In this document: piece by piece, positions 1 to 12,185 of the stretch
How positions within the stretch are numbered: position 1 is the stretch's first letter
How the letters are laid out: each line of letters begins with the position of its first letter
Source of the DNA: Jacaranda mimosifolia
Lineage: Eukaryota > Streptophyta > Magnoliopsida > Lamiales > Bignoniaceae
NCBI GenBank assembly: GCA_018894105.1
Contig: CM032129.1
Location: forward strand, 26,305,468-26,369,467
Length of the DNA: 64,000 nucleotides
Direction: 5' to 3'
Made by a program: the position numbers and the translations under genes
The notes under the pieces: model-generated
What the model was told of the DNA's origin: nothing
What the model saw: only the letters and a program-made list of their open reading frames with translations
Databases searched by the model: none

Positions 1-841
1 CTTGTATTGAGTTTATGCTTGTGCTATACTCATTTTGTGTGTTTTTGTACTTGCTTTTTCTTTGATTGAATTTACCTCAATTTGATAGGTGAAACAACCC
101 ATAAGACCATCTAATATAATAAAATCATCTTTTCTTCAAGTAATAGTTGTTATAGTATGTATTCAAATGGTTGGGAACATAAATACCCACATCCAATGAC
201 TTGTGTTCTCATTCATACTAGTATAAAATATTGATGAATGAGGTAAATATATCCTTTCGATACCATCATTGAAAACCAATGAACCTCTCATAACTATATC
301 AGTCATAGGATTAATAAATCATGTTTTAGTAATCATGCAATGATTAGATTGAGTTCAACTTAGTCTCTTATGTATTAAGAATGATGCTGCAAATCGAGAA
401 AAATTATCGATTTTTGAAATTTTTATACTTCGTCTCTGCAGTCTTGTATTGAGTTCGTCTTTATGTTATACTTATTTTGTATATTTTTGTACTTGCTTTT
501 CTTTTGATCGAATTGATCTCAATTCAATGGGTAAAACAGTACATAAGACCTTCTAATATAATAAAATCATCTTTTCTTCAAGTAATGATCGTGATTGTAC
601 ATGTTTAAATGGTTGGGAACACAAATATCCACATCTAACCACTTGTGTTCTCATTCATACTAATATAAACCATTGATGAATGATGTAAATGTATCATTTC
701 GACACCACCATTGAAAATCGATGAACCTCTCATGACTATATTACTTCTAGAACTAATAAATCATGGTTTGATAACCATGCAATGACCAAATTAAAATAAA
801 TTCAACTTAATCTCTTATGTGCTAAGAATGATACTACAAAT
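1..841. repeat. Tandem repeat, unit about 442 bp, two copies
   Basis: The sequence starting at base 1 recurs from base 443 with the same order of landmarks: the CTTGTATTGAGT start, the ATAAGACC and ATAATAAAATCATC blocks, GGTTGGGAAC, and the CATTGATGAATG stretch. The copies differ by scattered substitutions and small indels. A third, partial resemblance to the unit start lies near 870-930. The left copy starts at the window edge, so the array may extend further. No coding potential is visible. Confidence 0.85.
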
Positions 842-1397
842 CATGAAAAAAATATTGTATTTTTAGTTTTTTGTATTTGATTGTTCAACTTTTGTACTAA
901 ATTTACCTTGTTTTGTACTTACTTTTGTACTCTTGTTTCCTTATACCTAGAACCATATTTTTTCAATTTTAGTGCTAGTTATGTAAATATGGATACCATA
1001 TACATCTTGAAATGTACGGCATTTGACCAACTTGTAACACACACACACACACATATACATACATATATATATATATCATTACTAGTCTCTATATAAACAA
1101 ATTTTCAAATTACATCATAAATTATAAACACCATTCATTCTGATTATTCAAATACACAAATAATAAATGTTATGCAGCAGGAATGTCTGGAAAATTGAAA
1201 CATTCATCTCACTATCCATATACAAAAACTAAATTCATCCAAATAATAACCATCAAACATCATTATTCAACCTTCAAACATAAAAAACCATGATTATTAG
1301 TTAAAATGTTTGCAGCAATATGCGCTCGATACGCATCCATAGATTAGAAACCCTTAGTATTTTTTGCAAAATATTCTGCCCAAAAACATACATAAAG
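842..1397. other. AT-rich non-coding spacer with short microsatellite
   Basis: No gene is visible. It holds a short AC run followed by an AT run near 1037-1075, and otherwise low-complexity AT-rich sequence up to the target duplication of the hAT element. Confidence 0.6.
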
Positions 1398-1405
1398 TCC
1401 ACAGT

Positions 1406-1782
1406 TAGGATTGTAAATGGATATTCGAAAATTTGTTTACCGTTTGCATTCGCATCTGTTTGTACAAAATTTATCAGCATCCATTTAAAGCAGATATTAT
1501 CCGTATTCGATTAGTAGATATCGATTATAAATAGATACGGATATGGTAAATGTGTATCATATCGTTTAATATCTATTTTGAATATATATATATATATATT
1601 TATTAAATATTATATTATTTATATTTTTAAATAAAAATCTCACAATTCATATATGTATATATAAAAATTATAATTGAAGAATTGGGAAGATAAAAGAATA
1701 AATTTAAAAAATAATTGTAATATAGAGAAAAAATTGAAGAATAAAGTTAATCAACATAATTATTGTTGGTTGACTTTATAGT
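1406..1782. mobile_element. hAT-type non-autonomous element, left part
   Basis: This is the left part of an element interrupted by the CACTA insertion; the right part is at 20399-20837. The left end TAGGATTGTAAATGGATATT matches the reverse complement of the right end (TGGGGGTGTAAAAGGATATT) at 16 of 20 positions. The octamer TCCACAGT lies immediately outside both ends (1398-1405 and 20838-20845), the 8-bp duplication typical of hAT insertion. Joined, the element would be about 816 bp. It has no transposase and is rich in ATACGGATAT-like motifs in both arms. Confidence 0.85.
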
Positions 1783-2135
1783 CACTACAAGAAATTGCAT
1801 TTTAAATAACAAAACAACGGTAACAAAAATTTAATTTGTCACAAGAACATGTTTATTGTAACAAAATATAAATATCGTTACAAAAAAAATTTCTTTTTTA
1901 TGACAATAAAGAAATATTCATTACAAGAACTAGTATTTGTTACAAAAGGTAACTTTCTAGTGACAAATAAAAAATTTCATTACAAAAAATAAAATTTTGC
2001 TACCGAAAAGTTATTTTCAAGTGACAAAGTAGAATATTCATTACAAATAGTATTGTATTGTCACGAAAAATCTTCTTTTTTAGTGACAAATATAAAACTT
2101 GTTACAAAAAGATTTATCATTGTAAAAAATCATTA
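1783..2135. repeat. CACTA left subterminal repeat region
   Basis: It contains many short motifs of the form GTTACAAAA, GTCACAAGA and TGACAAATA in both orientations, spaced roughly 15-30 bp apart. In the CACTA superfamily such subterminal motifs are the binding sites of the TNPA-type protein. The same motif class fills the other end of the element, which supports pairing of the two termini. Confidence 0.75.
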
Positions 2136-3564
2136 CCCTTTAATTAAAATTAGTAGAAGATACTTGCATTGGGTAATTCGGGCCTAACCCAGTATAATAG
2201 GAATGAATTAATTTAGGATGATTATCTGTACTATTATAAAAAAGGGTTTTAAATTTGTATCTAAATTGGAAGTTATTTTTGAATTTTTAACTAAAATAAA
2301 CAATTAAATCTGAAGGGTAAAATATATAATTCAATACATGAAAATAGTTTGGGTACTAATTCAATTAATATCCTAAATTTATCCTTTGAATTCTTTTTCA
2401 AAAATATTTTAATAATAAAGTTAAATGGCATTTTTCATGAGACCCACTAACCCACCAAACACTTATAAGAATTACATCATTCCCACAATTCCCACAAACA
2501 CTCACAAAAACTATAGCTCTCAACTCTTCACGTGACCATCCTTCATTCACATGTTAGAAACACCATACATATCATTCTTAAAAGCCATGACTGAGGTGTC
2601 AAGTACAAACATATACTTTATTATATTAGTTATGCTATATATATATATATATATATTTATTAAGTTAAAAGTGTCTTGGTTGTAGATTTTTAGCATTTTT
2701 GAATTGCATTGAGATGGCGTAAAAATTATGTAAAATTGTAAGTAATATATATTTGCTATGAATTAATTTTATTACAATGAAGGAAAATATGCATAAAAAA
2801 TATAACGCTCAAAAAATATGTATGCACACATGGAATCATGTGCAATAACCGCTAGTTTGAAATAAAAGGTCGGATTCTCATTAATTTCATTTGTTGAATC
2901 AAATCAAAAAATTTCTCTCTATCAAAATAGCTAAGTATGTTTAGATGAAACTAGCCAATATTTAATAAAAAAGAAAAAAATATAAACTATATATGTAACC
3001 CTTTAGGTTTTAATTTGTACTTTTCTAGTTTAGTTAATTGGGATTTATAACTTTTGCTATCTAATATATTAATTATACCAAATTTGATGAAACTGAAAAT
3101 ATCATAAGATGTTTTTTTGTTTCATATTCTATTAATATTATTTAGAAAAAATAACTAAAAGAATTCTTAAAACAAATTTTTATATCCAAAAAAATCCATG
3201 TAAATATTTTAATCCAAAAATTTAACATTTAATTTTTTTTTACTAAAATATAAATATTTTCTTAATTAAGAATTTATTGAATCGATTTTATAATATAAAT
3301 ATTTTGTTCAGGTTGTTCAAATTTATTTGTATTGATCAATGGGGATTAATTTTAGTAGATGAACTATTTTGAAAAAGTATTTTTGAACTATGATATTTAT
3401 AAATTATAATATCAAAAATAATTTTAATTTGTAAAACTAAAATAAAAGAAAAGATAGGTTAAATTAAATTTATAATACATACTTTGCGTAACAAGAAATT
3501 TGTTACAGTAAAACTAACTTTGTCACCTAATAATTTGCTTTTAGCACTAAGGATAGGGGCCCAA

Positions 3565-3995
3565 TTTCTTCTTCTTCCTCCTTTTTTTTTTTTTCAAAAC
3601 TATATTTGCCCTAACTTTCTTCCTTTGTTTCCTTATTCTAAGTTGTCTCCATCTTTCGCTTCTTTTGGTGGAATCCGACATGTGCATCTCTCTCTCTCTC
3701 TCTCTATGTTTGTGTGTATGTGTGTTGTTTTCTCCATTCATCCTGCGTTCCTCCCCCCCCCCCCCCCAACACTCATGATTTTCAAATGGCATCATTCAAT
3801 TTGTCCGCCCCCCCTCCCCCCCCCCTACCCACCCATTTTTTTGGCTTTTCTTCAGTTGATTTTAGATTTGGCTCCAATGTGGTATCTCATTTGGTCAGGT
3901 AATCTCTCTATTCTCATTTCTCCCTCATTTCCTCCATCTCTTACACATTTTAGTTTTGCCATTTTTCTCTTTTCTGTCCATTTTAGTTTTATTTG
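3565..3995. repeat. Polypyrimidine-biased low-complexity block
   Basis: The plus strand is dominated by C and T: a T run at about 3583-3594, a TC run at 3688-3706, C runs at 3753-3767 and 3808-3825, and TTTTCT-type tracts. Long open frames through it in either direction (for example plus 3484-3996) are explained by this skew, not by a protein. Confidence 0.7.
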
Positions 3996-4077
3996 ATGTT
4001 TACAGTAATTTTTTTGCTTTTATTTGAGATTAATAATCTTTGAAACTATTGGGGAGGGAATGATTTTAGTTGGAGGG

Positions 4078-4305
4078 AGTTTGGCTTATATCCAGGCAAG
4101 GGATGTTAGGGTAGTTGTTAGAAATAATTAGAAGTTGTTCTTGTACAATTGTGGCTTTGCTCCACCTATATTTATAGAAATCCATCAAAAAATGCTTTGG
4201 GCTATATCCAAGCAAGGGGTAGTAGGATAGTTTATAAAAATAATTAGAAGTTAGTTTTTGTAGAATTATTGCTTAGCTCCACCTATATTTATAGAAGTTC
4301 AAGGA
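4078..4305 (+). repeat. Diverged tandem duplication, period about 118 bp
   Basis: Two adjacent segments share the landmarks TTGGCTTATATCCAGGCAAG / GGGCTATATCCAAGCAAG, AATAATTAGAAGTT and CTCCACCTATATTTATAGAA. The second copy starts near 4197. No function is evident. Confidence 0.7.
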
Positions 4306-6003
4306 AGATGTTTAATTCTTTGATTTGATGACAATATTTGCTCGTTTAGCAACCATGAATAAGAGAATATGAAACACATCAATATTTTTGAATATGTTCT
4401 TTGCTGATAAGACTTGTTTCTTCCATAAATGGAACTTTATCTTTTCACTTTTAGTGATATGTGTGGGGTCTTTTATGCCTATTTCTATGGATATGATTTG
4501 GAATCTAAGAAAATTTGTAATTGGAGATAATAGATAAGATGATATTGATCTTTTTTCTTCCGCTGGCACAAATGCATTGGTAACTTTTAAGAATACTGTT
4601 TGTCACATTTTATCACATTCAAGGAGTAGTAAAATATTATCATACTATTTTCTTGGCATAAAAAAGAGTAGTGGCAAGAAGTGGCAAGAAACTTGAAAAA
4701 GAATCCTTATCAAACATAACTATTAATGCAAGTGAAGATAAAGAGAATGGATGTACTTAGATGATCTTTAAGTTGGGATTTTAAGAGTCAGATTGGTTGT
4801 GTTTTTATTCTCATTTTCTGTTTCCATTGTTTTAGAATGTGTTTTTGTTTTATCATTATTTTGCGTGTGGAAATAAAAATGTAATTGGATGTGTTGTTTT
4901 GATAGTTTTTTTTTTTTGTAGTTGAAATAGGTAGGTAGGTGTATTAGTAGAGATATTCATATGTTGAAGAACGTGAAAATGGTGAAAATGTAATTGGATG
5001 TGTTGTTTTGAAATATCTTTTTTATGAATGTAGTAATTAAAAAATGAAATTTAATTATTGGTGGGTTGTTGGAATGTGTGTGTAAATTATTATTTAAATA
5101 GAAAGTACATTTAAATAATTTTTTTAGTTAAAAGGATTTGACAAGAAGGTAAAAAATATCACATAATGCGGTGAAGAGGTGATGCAAAAAGTGATATATA
5201 GCATAGGTTACTTTCCCATTTAAATACCAAAGAGGTTCCAGCAACCACCATTAAAGACCAAGCCCCCTTCTCATGGTCGGGTCCACTGGAAGGGGCCACT
5301 TGGGTCTACTTTATACAACAAAGGAAAAAGATGGAGAAGAAAATCTTTATTGTAAGCTTTAACTTAAAAGTTCCCATCGAATATAACTAGAATTTCACTT
5401 TAAGAAAATAGGAGAAGAGAGCAGTTTCAATGATTGATAAGAAGTGTCTTAATCTTTTTTTGGCCTAATAAACAAAAAAGATCTTCATCAAAAAGGGCAA
5501 GCATTTCTTCATAGAGGTAAAATAAAGGTGCAAATTTATGCCCATTTTTGCAGGTTTCAACCATTTATTTATAATCATTAGCAACCAAAAAATTACACTT
5601 AATAACAGTCACTCCTAACAACAGCAGCAGTGCAGCATCAAGATAATAACACAAAAGAAAAACTAACGAAGATATAATTCAAATAGCAGCAGAAAGAAAG
5701 AAACAGAAGAACCACAAGGTTAGAGTTAAGAAAACAAAAAGAGCTGATTCAGCCTGAAATATTTTGAAGTCATAAGTTTTGGACACAACTTAGTATTTCA
5801 CATAATATAAAATGTTATTCATATCGCCATATTGCCTAAAATAGCACTAATAGTTAGTAGCTAATGGCAAGCGGCATAACAACATGATATGCTCGATAAA
5901 AGTTTATTAGACAAAACATCCCAACCTACATTATATAAACAGCCAATGAGGTCCATCAAAACATAACATTAACCAAACATAACCATTTAATATGCCTTCA
6001 ATC

Positions 6004-6961
6004 CTAAGTTGGCCAGCTTTCGTGTGATGCAGCAATGCTCTCAATACTTCCATCACTATCCCGATGACCAGGACTTCGAGTTCCGCCTATTGCCACATAA
6101 TATTCATGTTCCCATTGTTCGATCGGGCCTACGTGTAACTCTCTTTCACTAAAGGTTGTTGAGCTATCACTTGGTGAGGGGTCATGTGGAGCCAGCTGCC
6201 AATTCGATGTCCAATGTCGTCCTCTACGAGGCTTTACACATAAACCATGATGTGGGGGTGGTGGGGGGTTAGTACTTCCATCGGTGGATGAGTCCAAGAT
6301 AGTAATAAGATTATGTTCTTTTCCTATCATGAACTCATCATTTAGAGGTGACACGATTTGGATAGGTACAGCATCAACAGGTTCCTCATCTCCAAAAAGG
6401 AGGCACATCTGTTTCCAGAACATTGGAGCACAATGGAAAAATCTGTCGGCAACTGGATAAAGTTGCAAAATAACATGTATATGAGGTAGACATATGCATA
6501 TGTGCTGACAAATGAAAGCAAATTGTATCAACTTGAATTAGTAGGTTAGCAAATTTAATCTTGAGTTAACATACAAAAGGTGATGTGAGTTGTAAAGGGG
6601 AGAAATATGTACCATTCGAAGGTTATGCCACTCTTCAAAAGGGACATAAACTAAATTGATATATGGATGATAAATTGTTCCCTTCAAAGCTAGGACAAGA
6701 GTAAAGAGACTATAATCAATGCACAGGTCTTTGCACTTGCTTCTTATAAGGTCCACTGAAATTTTGTGTTTGAAGTAATGCGTTATATGAATCGACACAC
6801 GAGTAGTTGTCCGATCAATGACCAATGCATCATGGAACTTATCATACGATCATTCAACCAGAAGGAATTCAATTAGTTTTTTTTGCTCTTCCTCTCCCCA
6901 CTTTTCATCATCCTTTGTTGCGATGTGCGATGGGCCACCCTTGTAGAAACTTGATGTCATG
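6004..6961 (-). pseudogene. Myb/SANT-like protein remnant of the Harbinger element
   Basis: Reading on the minus strand from an ATG at 6961, a frame gives a start followed by a segment like 'W.EEEQKKLIEFLL', then a stop. The frame continues as 6825-6538 with 'HYFKHKISVDLIRSKCKDL', 'DYSLFTLVLALKG' and 'VPFEEW', an order resembling the Myb/SANT-like DNA-binding domain (tryptophan/acidic start, RSKCKDL-type helix, terminal W). A second frame, 6531-6004, carries 'FGDEEPVDAVPIQIV', a proline run, and an acidic/serine-rich tail ending 'ESWPT'. The two frames may have been exons or are separated by a frameshift. In PIF/Harbinger elements such a protein aids transposase entry to the nucleus and DNA binding. 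Assignment to the Myb/SANT-like class is by remembered pattern only. Confidence 0.5.
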
Positions 6962-7989
6962 ATGAACAAATCATTTTCCAGTAAGTGTTAATCATGATGT
7001 TAATATACGTTCATGCATTGTAAACTCAGAAATAAATAAGTAACACATAAAAACATGCTAATAGATTGCACAAAGCGTCCTTGCAAACAATAAGACAGAA
7101 TAAAATACATAATTGCAACATTAACACATCCTTATGCCAAAACCAACAGGCCTTCTCGTTTTATCCCACTGCTATTATTAGGATAATAATAGACAAACAC
7201 ATATACCTAACATATTACTTCTACTTTCATCATTACAACTAGGTAAACACCTAAGGTAACCTTAGAAGTAGAAAAGCTACCACAACAATGCAAACAAATA
7301 ACAATAAAATACAACAAGCGATTAAAAGACAAAATAAAACATGTGTCATTTTTTATAAGGGCGCATCTTCTTTTATATTGGAATGCAAATATGTTTCCTC
7401 ATGAGGATGAAAAGTCATCGTAAACACTTCTTGCATATGAAGTGGAGGTCTGAATATGTGTCGGCTCCGATGTGGATGTGGAGAAATATTGGTTTTGCCC
7501 ACTTGTGGAGGGGGGATCTATTTCTTGTCAAATTGTCGACCCATAAGAAGCTACCACCATAATGGGAGCCAATAGGACAACTATAGAAGTACCCCCATTG
7601 TTCAAGTCAATTTTGGCCATGTGCATGACCATGGGTCCAGCTCCACAAGTGCATAGGGATAGTTCTTGTGACATCATTCTACATAATTTGAAGTGGAATT
7701 ATTACTATAGCACACCATAAAAGTATATGATATATATACATTGACATTAAATATGCTCAAAAATATGTCAGAAAACATAATATAATAAAAGTTACCATTG
7801 TGTCATATGTAGTAATCAATACATATGACCATAATCAAATATGTCACAGAATAAATATACTACAACTTAAAAGCATATGTTGTCTAGTACATTTTCCATA
7901 ACGAAACCAAATATGTCAACCAGGTCACATACCATTTCCATTATATGAAAATATAAGTTTAGACCAGGTGAGAGGAACACTCTCCGATA
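6962..7989. other. Harbinger interior between the two gene remnants
   Basis: AT-rich, with no continuous frame on either strand. Around 7370-7690 the minus strand has a compositionally coding-like segment (less AT-rich) that I could not assign. It may be a leader or an exon of the neighbouring remnants. Confidence 0.4.
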
Positions 7990-9216
7990 TCAACGATTTA
8001 CCCAAATAGCCAAAGCTAATTTATCTCTAAAGGCACATTGGGCATCGATATCAGCTTGTGAGGTGTTGGGTGTCCAATTTATGTCATCATCCCCCTCCTC
8101 TTCAACATACTCACGATCGTACATGCTATTTTTAGCTTGAGCAAAATACTTGTCTTATAAATTGTGCCTTCGAATAAAGTTGTGTATGATACAACAAGCA
8201 ATGACAATTTGGACTTGTCGCCTCATTGAGAATGTAGGCATTTGTCCGTTCAAAATAGGATATCTTTTTTTCAAAATGCAGAAAGATCTTTCTATGGCAT
8301 TCTCAACTTAGCATGCCTTTTGTTAAAAAGTTCCTTTGGCCCTCATGCAACTCTGAAAGAACCCCTAAATTCATGGATATGGTACATTTGCTCTCAATAT
8401 GGAGTTAAGAATCCTAGAAAATTACAATATCCAGAGTCCATGAGATGATACTTTCCTACAATATTCCGAAATAAGTTAAAGCTAACTAGTTGATATGTGA
8501 CTTTAAAAAAATTTGAAGACCGAAATATTACCTTGATGAGGCCATGGGAAGTTTAAGTCATTAGTTAGTGAATCCATTAATCCATGAGATTGTGCATAAT
8601 GAGGTCCATGTATCATATATGTTTTTTAGTTGCTTAACTTACCAACCTTGAAATATGGATATAGATCATGATTGTACAAAATGTTTGGATGGACAACTTG
8701 AAAGTCAGGTGGGCGTATAAGTTCGAGAGCTACTTTGTTCAACACTATAGCAATTTTCTTTGTATTTCTATTAATAGTCTCAGGAGAGTGTTGAAATCTC
8801 TCGCAATTGGTGGGTTGACGAGAGTGTAGACCAACTGTTACTAAGAAAATGGCTAACTCCCTAATGCCTACCCTTGTGCATCTATTATTTTTGAATAAGC
8901 AGCATTGCTATAGTAAATTAGCTAGAGCATTAAAAGTGAATTTGTCCATTCTCAAGCAATTCTTTATATATCTTGGATGTCCATCTAACAACTCCCCCAG
9001 CCAATCATTGCCTTGCAACAAACTTGTGTGTATTGGCCTTGGGGGTTGGAAGTAATTCTTGCAAATCACTTTCAATATGAAGAGATAACTCATGAGGCCA
9101 TCAGAATCCGAACTGTTGTTTAACTCAGTATTGTCATAGTCACCCGAGTCCACTGATTAGACTGATGGACAAGTTGCACTGGAACTACTAACATGACTCC
9201 CTTCTTGTTCATCCAT
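7990..9216 (-). pseudogene. PIF/Harbinger (HARBI1-like) transposase, broken
   Basis: From an ATG at 9216 the minus strand gives an acidic serine-rich start with an early stop, then 'HPRYIKNCLRMDKFTFNAL' and, past another stop, a 'RELAIFL..VG..SRQPTN' segment and 'ERFQHSPETINR', followed by 'ALELIRPPDFQ'. This order is the N-terminal signature of plant Harbinger transposases. Further on come 'FPWPHQG', 'LMDSGYCNFLGFLTPY', 'MYHIHEFRG' and an 'ELFNK.HAKLR' region, then the C-terminal 'FRDKLALAIWVNR' and a stop at 7990. Between the PPDFQ part and FPWP the expected block with the first catalytic aspartate (DGTH-type) is missing, and several stops and frame changes occur. It cannot encode an active DDE enzyme. 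Family assignment is confident; the deletion is inferred from family order. Confidence 0.8.
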
Positions 9217-9407
9217 ATCGTATCATTATCCAACATAATTATAGCATAATCTAAATAAGGAAGTTAGTGCAAGTCTAATCTATGCTATATAATAATAATC
9301 TAAACTTATTGCATTCGCATTAAAAAAAATAACAAAATTAAACTTGCATATATAATAACATAAACTTAAACCATAGATTAGCAACAACATAACTAATACG
9401 CCCTACA

Positions 9408-10436
9408 TCAACCCTCTCATGTGTCACCCAAGGACTCTATCCAAGCCCGCTTCTCTTCATTGCTTATCAGTAAGAACATCTTTTGGTGCATCTTGTTTAA
9501 GAATGAGTCTTACGCTTTGAAAAAAATATGTCTTAGCAGGACCTCCATAGTCCAAAGCGAAGCCATGCAAGCCTCAATGCTATAGTTAGAGTAAGCATTG
9601 AGTTTGCTCATTTTTACAGAGTTCACGGAATCCTATGCATCAAGTGCACTCTCAATTCGATGACCTATTACTCTTAGCAGATTGTTTTGGGCGCATATTT
9701 TGGGCAGCTATGGGTTCTTCGCCATACTCATCATCAGAATCACCACCGATGTTTACATTTGAAGGGGCTCCCAGCTCATTTAAGTTAGTACGAGCATGTG
9801 CACTGTTCATCGGGCTATCATCATCCAAGGCCACAAGACCCATAGCAGATGATCAAGCATTACTACCCGTCATTACAGTATTTCCAAACATTTATGTGCA
9901 TAGGTAGTAATGAGGGACCCCTATTTCGAAGACCTGCTTCAAAGGGATGATCCTACAAAATAGCATTTTATAATCAGTTTCTTGACCTATGTGTTGTATA
10001 AATCTTAATTTTGAAATATTTCTAGTGAAATGATATGTAAATATTATCACGATCCAAGAAGCCCAACACTAATCCAGAGCTGTTACTATGAAGTTTGAGG
10101 GATCCAAACCAAATCCTGATCGCTTGGTTATCAGATCATGCATTTTCCTCCATAATTGTCTAATCCTACATAGTTTGCTCCTTAGTTGACGGATAGTATA
10201 TGGATACCTTATCCGCTCAAACATTTGCTTTTTTATCTTATGCCAAACTTAGTTAGAGAATGTCGAAGACAAAAGCTAGCCTTGTTTAAATTGCTCATGC
10301 ATTAGCTTAATAAGGGCAGCCATCTTAGGATATCCCATGGGCTTCATCAAATCTGGTACTCCTACTTTCGTTTCTTTGTCTATCCATCTATCCAAATTAA
10401 GGGCATAATATTGGACTTGCAAGGTTCCATTTGAAA
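9408..10436 (-). pseudogene. Myb/SANT-like ORF1 of the Harbinger element, broken
   Basis: The minus strand encodes, in pieces, a segment ending 'MGYPKMAALIKLMHEQFKQG', then 'QLRSKLCRIRQLWRKMHDL' with 'TKRSGFGLDPS', which matches the Myb/SANT-like DNA-binding domain layout. After it come an acidic/asparagine linker (frame 9843-9652, 'GGDSDDEYGEEP', followed by a basic 'RPKQSAKSNRSS') and a C-terminal tail near 9480-9408 containing 'NEEKRAWIESL'. Stops and frame changes separate the parts. It sits directly upstream of the transposase on the same strand, the usual ORF1-ORF2 order. Confidence 0.65.
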
Positions 10437-11544
10437 ATATATTCTTAGTACAAAATCTAATCTACATATGGTACATTTAAATTTGGAGTTTAAATGAACA
10501 ACTATATACACATAGCATACATACTCGTACTTTTACTCTAGCATTCAAACTCTCCATGAAAGCATCACATAAAATAATTAACCACTATCTTCATGTTCAC
10601 TAATTCAATAACTAGCTCATAGAAAGTCATACCCAAAATACATTAGCATATTTGACAAATCAATGGTTTAAAAACACGTAACACATTTTCATAACTTAAA
10701 CTCAAATACTAGAGTGCTTTATTTTTCACATATTTAGCAAGAGATATCATGCAAATTAGACGACCCATCACTCATAGGCAGATTACAGTACCTCTAAGAT
10801 ATATACCTAACACTAACATCAATAGGTAGATTATAAAATCACTAAAACATAAAAATCGAACACTTTCATAGGTAGATTATACACAAATACCATACATCTA
10901 AAAATAAAAGAATTCCTAAATCGCATGATTTACAACTTGCAAGGGAAGACAACACATATATGGTATGAGCTAACAATACAAGGTATTATCAAAAAAAATT
11001 GCACAATATTCAATCTTCATCCACATTTAGACTGAAAAATGTACTCAAGTATTTGGGGGAAGAGCAATTTTTATGCCAATTTCCCATTCAAACTCAAGAT
11101 TTGTGTACCACATACCAGTACCTTAACTCATTTTTCCATCGATGAAGGTATCTCGTTCTCACTAATGCTCTCTGCCCGCTTGGTGCCATCTTCATGTCAA
11201 GTGGAGCTTCGACTTAAAGGTTTTTAAGGTGGGATATATATGAAACTGAAGGAGCACTTGTAGTTGAAGAGGTGTAAATAACTTCACCAAACCACCATTT
11301 GCAACCTTGACTGATGGATGGGAGTGAAGTGGCCCATGATTGACTGGTGCGACAGCTTTAACTAGAAAATGGGGTGTAGGCTGTAAAATGGTTGAAATAG
11401 TACATGTATAGGGGATGGGTGTGTTTCAAGTGGAAAATAGAAATAAGCTTGTTCTATATTAGAAAACAATGGTCAATTGTGTTTTATTAATTTGCTACAG
11501 TGAATCTGAAAATGAAAAGCGCCTAGAATACAACCAATCCACCT
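10437..11544. other. Harbinger 5' non-coding region
   Basis: AT-rich, with no supported gene. It leads from the first remnant gene to the terminal repeat at 11545. A plus-strand frame at 11039-11227 has no recognisable features. Confidence 0.5.
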
Positions 11545-11548
11545 CTAA

Positions 11549-12185
11549 GTCTTTCTTAGATAATTTCCACATCTATTTCTGGAAATTTTCCAATTCTGAA
11601 AACAAGCTGCTTTTCATTTTCGAAAACCAGTCCAGAATTGGACAGCCAGAACTAGAAACCTATCTAATTGATTCTATTTCTGGAAATAGAACTGGAAATC
11701 AAATCGGAGTTGAAAATTAATTCTGGACTTGTTTCAAGTTCTATTTCCAGAAACTGGTCTTGAATTTGTTTCCAACACTAAAAACAGTCCAGAATATTTG
11801 GAACATAATTGTATTTGTTTTCAATAATAAACTAATTTCTAGCTCTGTTTACTTTTTATTTTAATAAGGTGAAGATATATTGATAAGAAATGAGATCTAC
11901 ATCAAAGTTAGGGGCCAATCATAGCACTCATACATCAAAATCAAAAGTCAAAATATACCTCTAAAATTGGTTGGGGACAAAAGACTAAACCATGACCAAC
12001 CATAATGAATTGCTATACAACTTGTGCATGAAAGACAAATTAAACACAAAACACAAAACAAATGAACAACTTGATTTCCATAGTTGGTGCATAAAGATCT
12101 TGATTTGGTTGGCATCATTAAATTTGATACATTTTTGAATTAAATAAATTCTTCTTATGATATAAATTTTTTTCTTAGTGCAGGT
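11549..12185. other. CACTA interior upstream of the TNP2 gene
   Basis: Between the Harbinger target duplication and the TNP2 start there is a patch (about 11570-11800) with several TTCTGGAAAT / ATTTCCAGAA motifs in opposite orientations, able to form short stems. No gene is visible. Confidence 0.45.

Larger units (their letters stand above)
2136..4784. other. CACTA interior, non-coding, low complexity
   Basis: No gene is supported. The stretch is AT-rich, with an AT dinucleotide run near 2637-2656, a strongly pyrimidine-biased block (separate entry) and a diverged duplication near 4078-4305. A GTCACCTAATAATTT motif near 3520 resembles the right subterminal region, so this part may be older CACTA sequence. 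Confidence 0.5.
4785..11545 (-). mobile_element. PIF/Harbinger DNA transposon nested in the CACTA element
   Basis: The left end begins GAGTCAGATTGGTTGTGTT after TAA (4782-4784). The right end reads inward as GAGGTGGATTGGTTGTATT and is followed by TAA (11546-11548). The terminal repeats agree at about 15 of 19 bases, and the 3-bp TAA duplication is the hallmark of PIF/Harbinger insertion. On the minus strand it carries a HARBI1-like transposase remnant and Myb/SANT-like reading frames, the usual two-gene content of this superfamily. It lies wholly inside the CACTA element, so it is the younger insertion. Coding parts are broken. Confidence 0.85.

Noticed and set aside
3484..3996. 170-residue frame on the plus strand and an 82-residue one opposite
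   Set aside because: Both are created by the polypyrimidine bias and C/T runs; no domain, and the proline/serine/phenylalanine runs follow the simple sequence.
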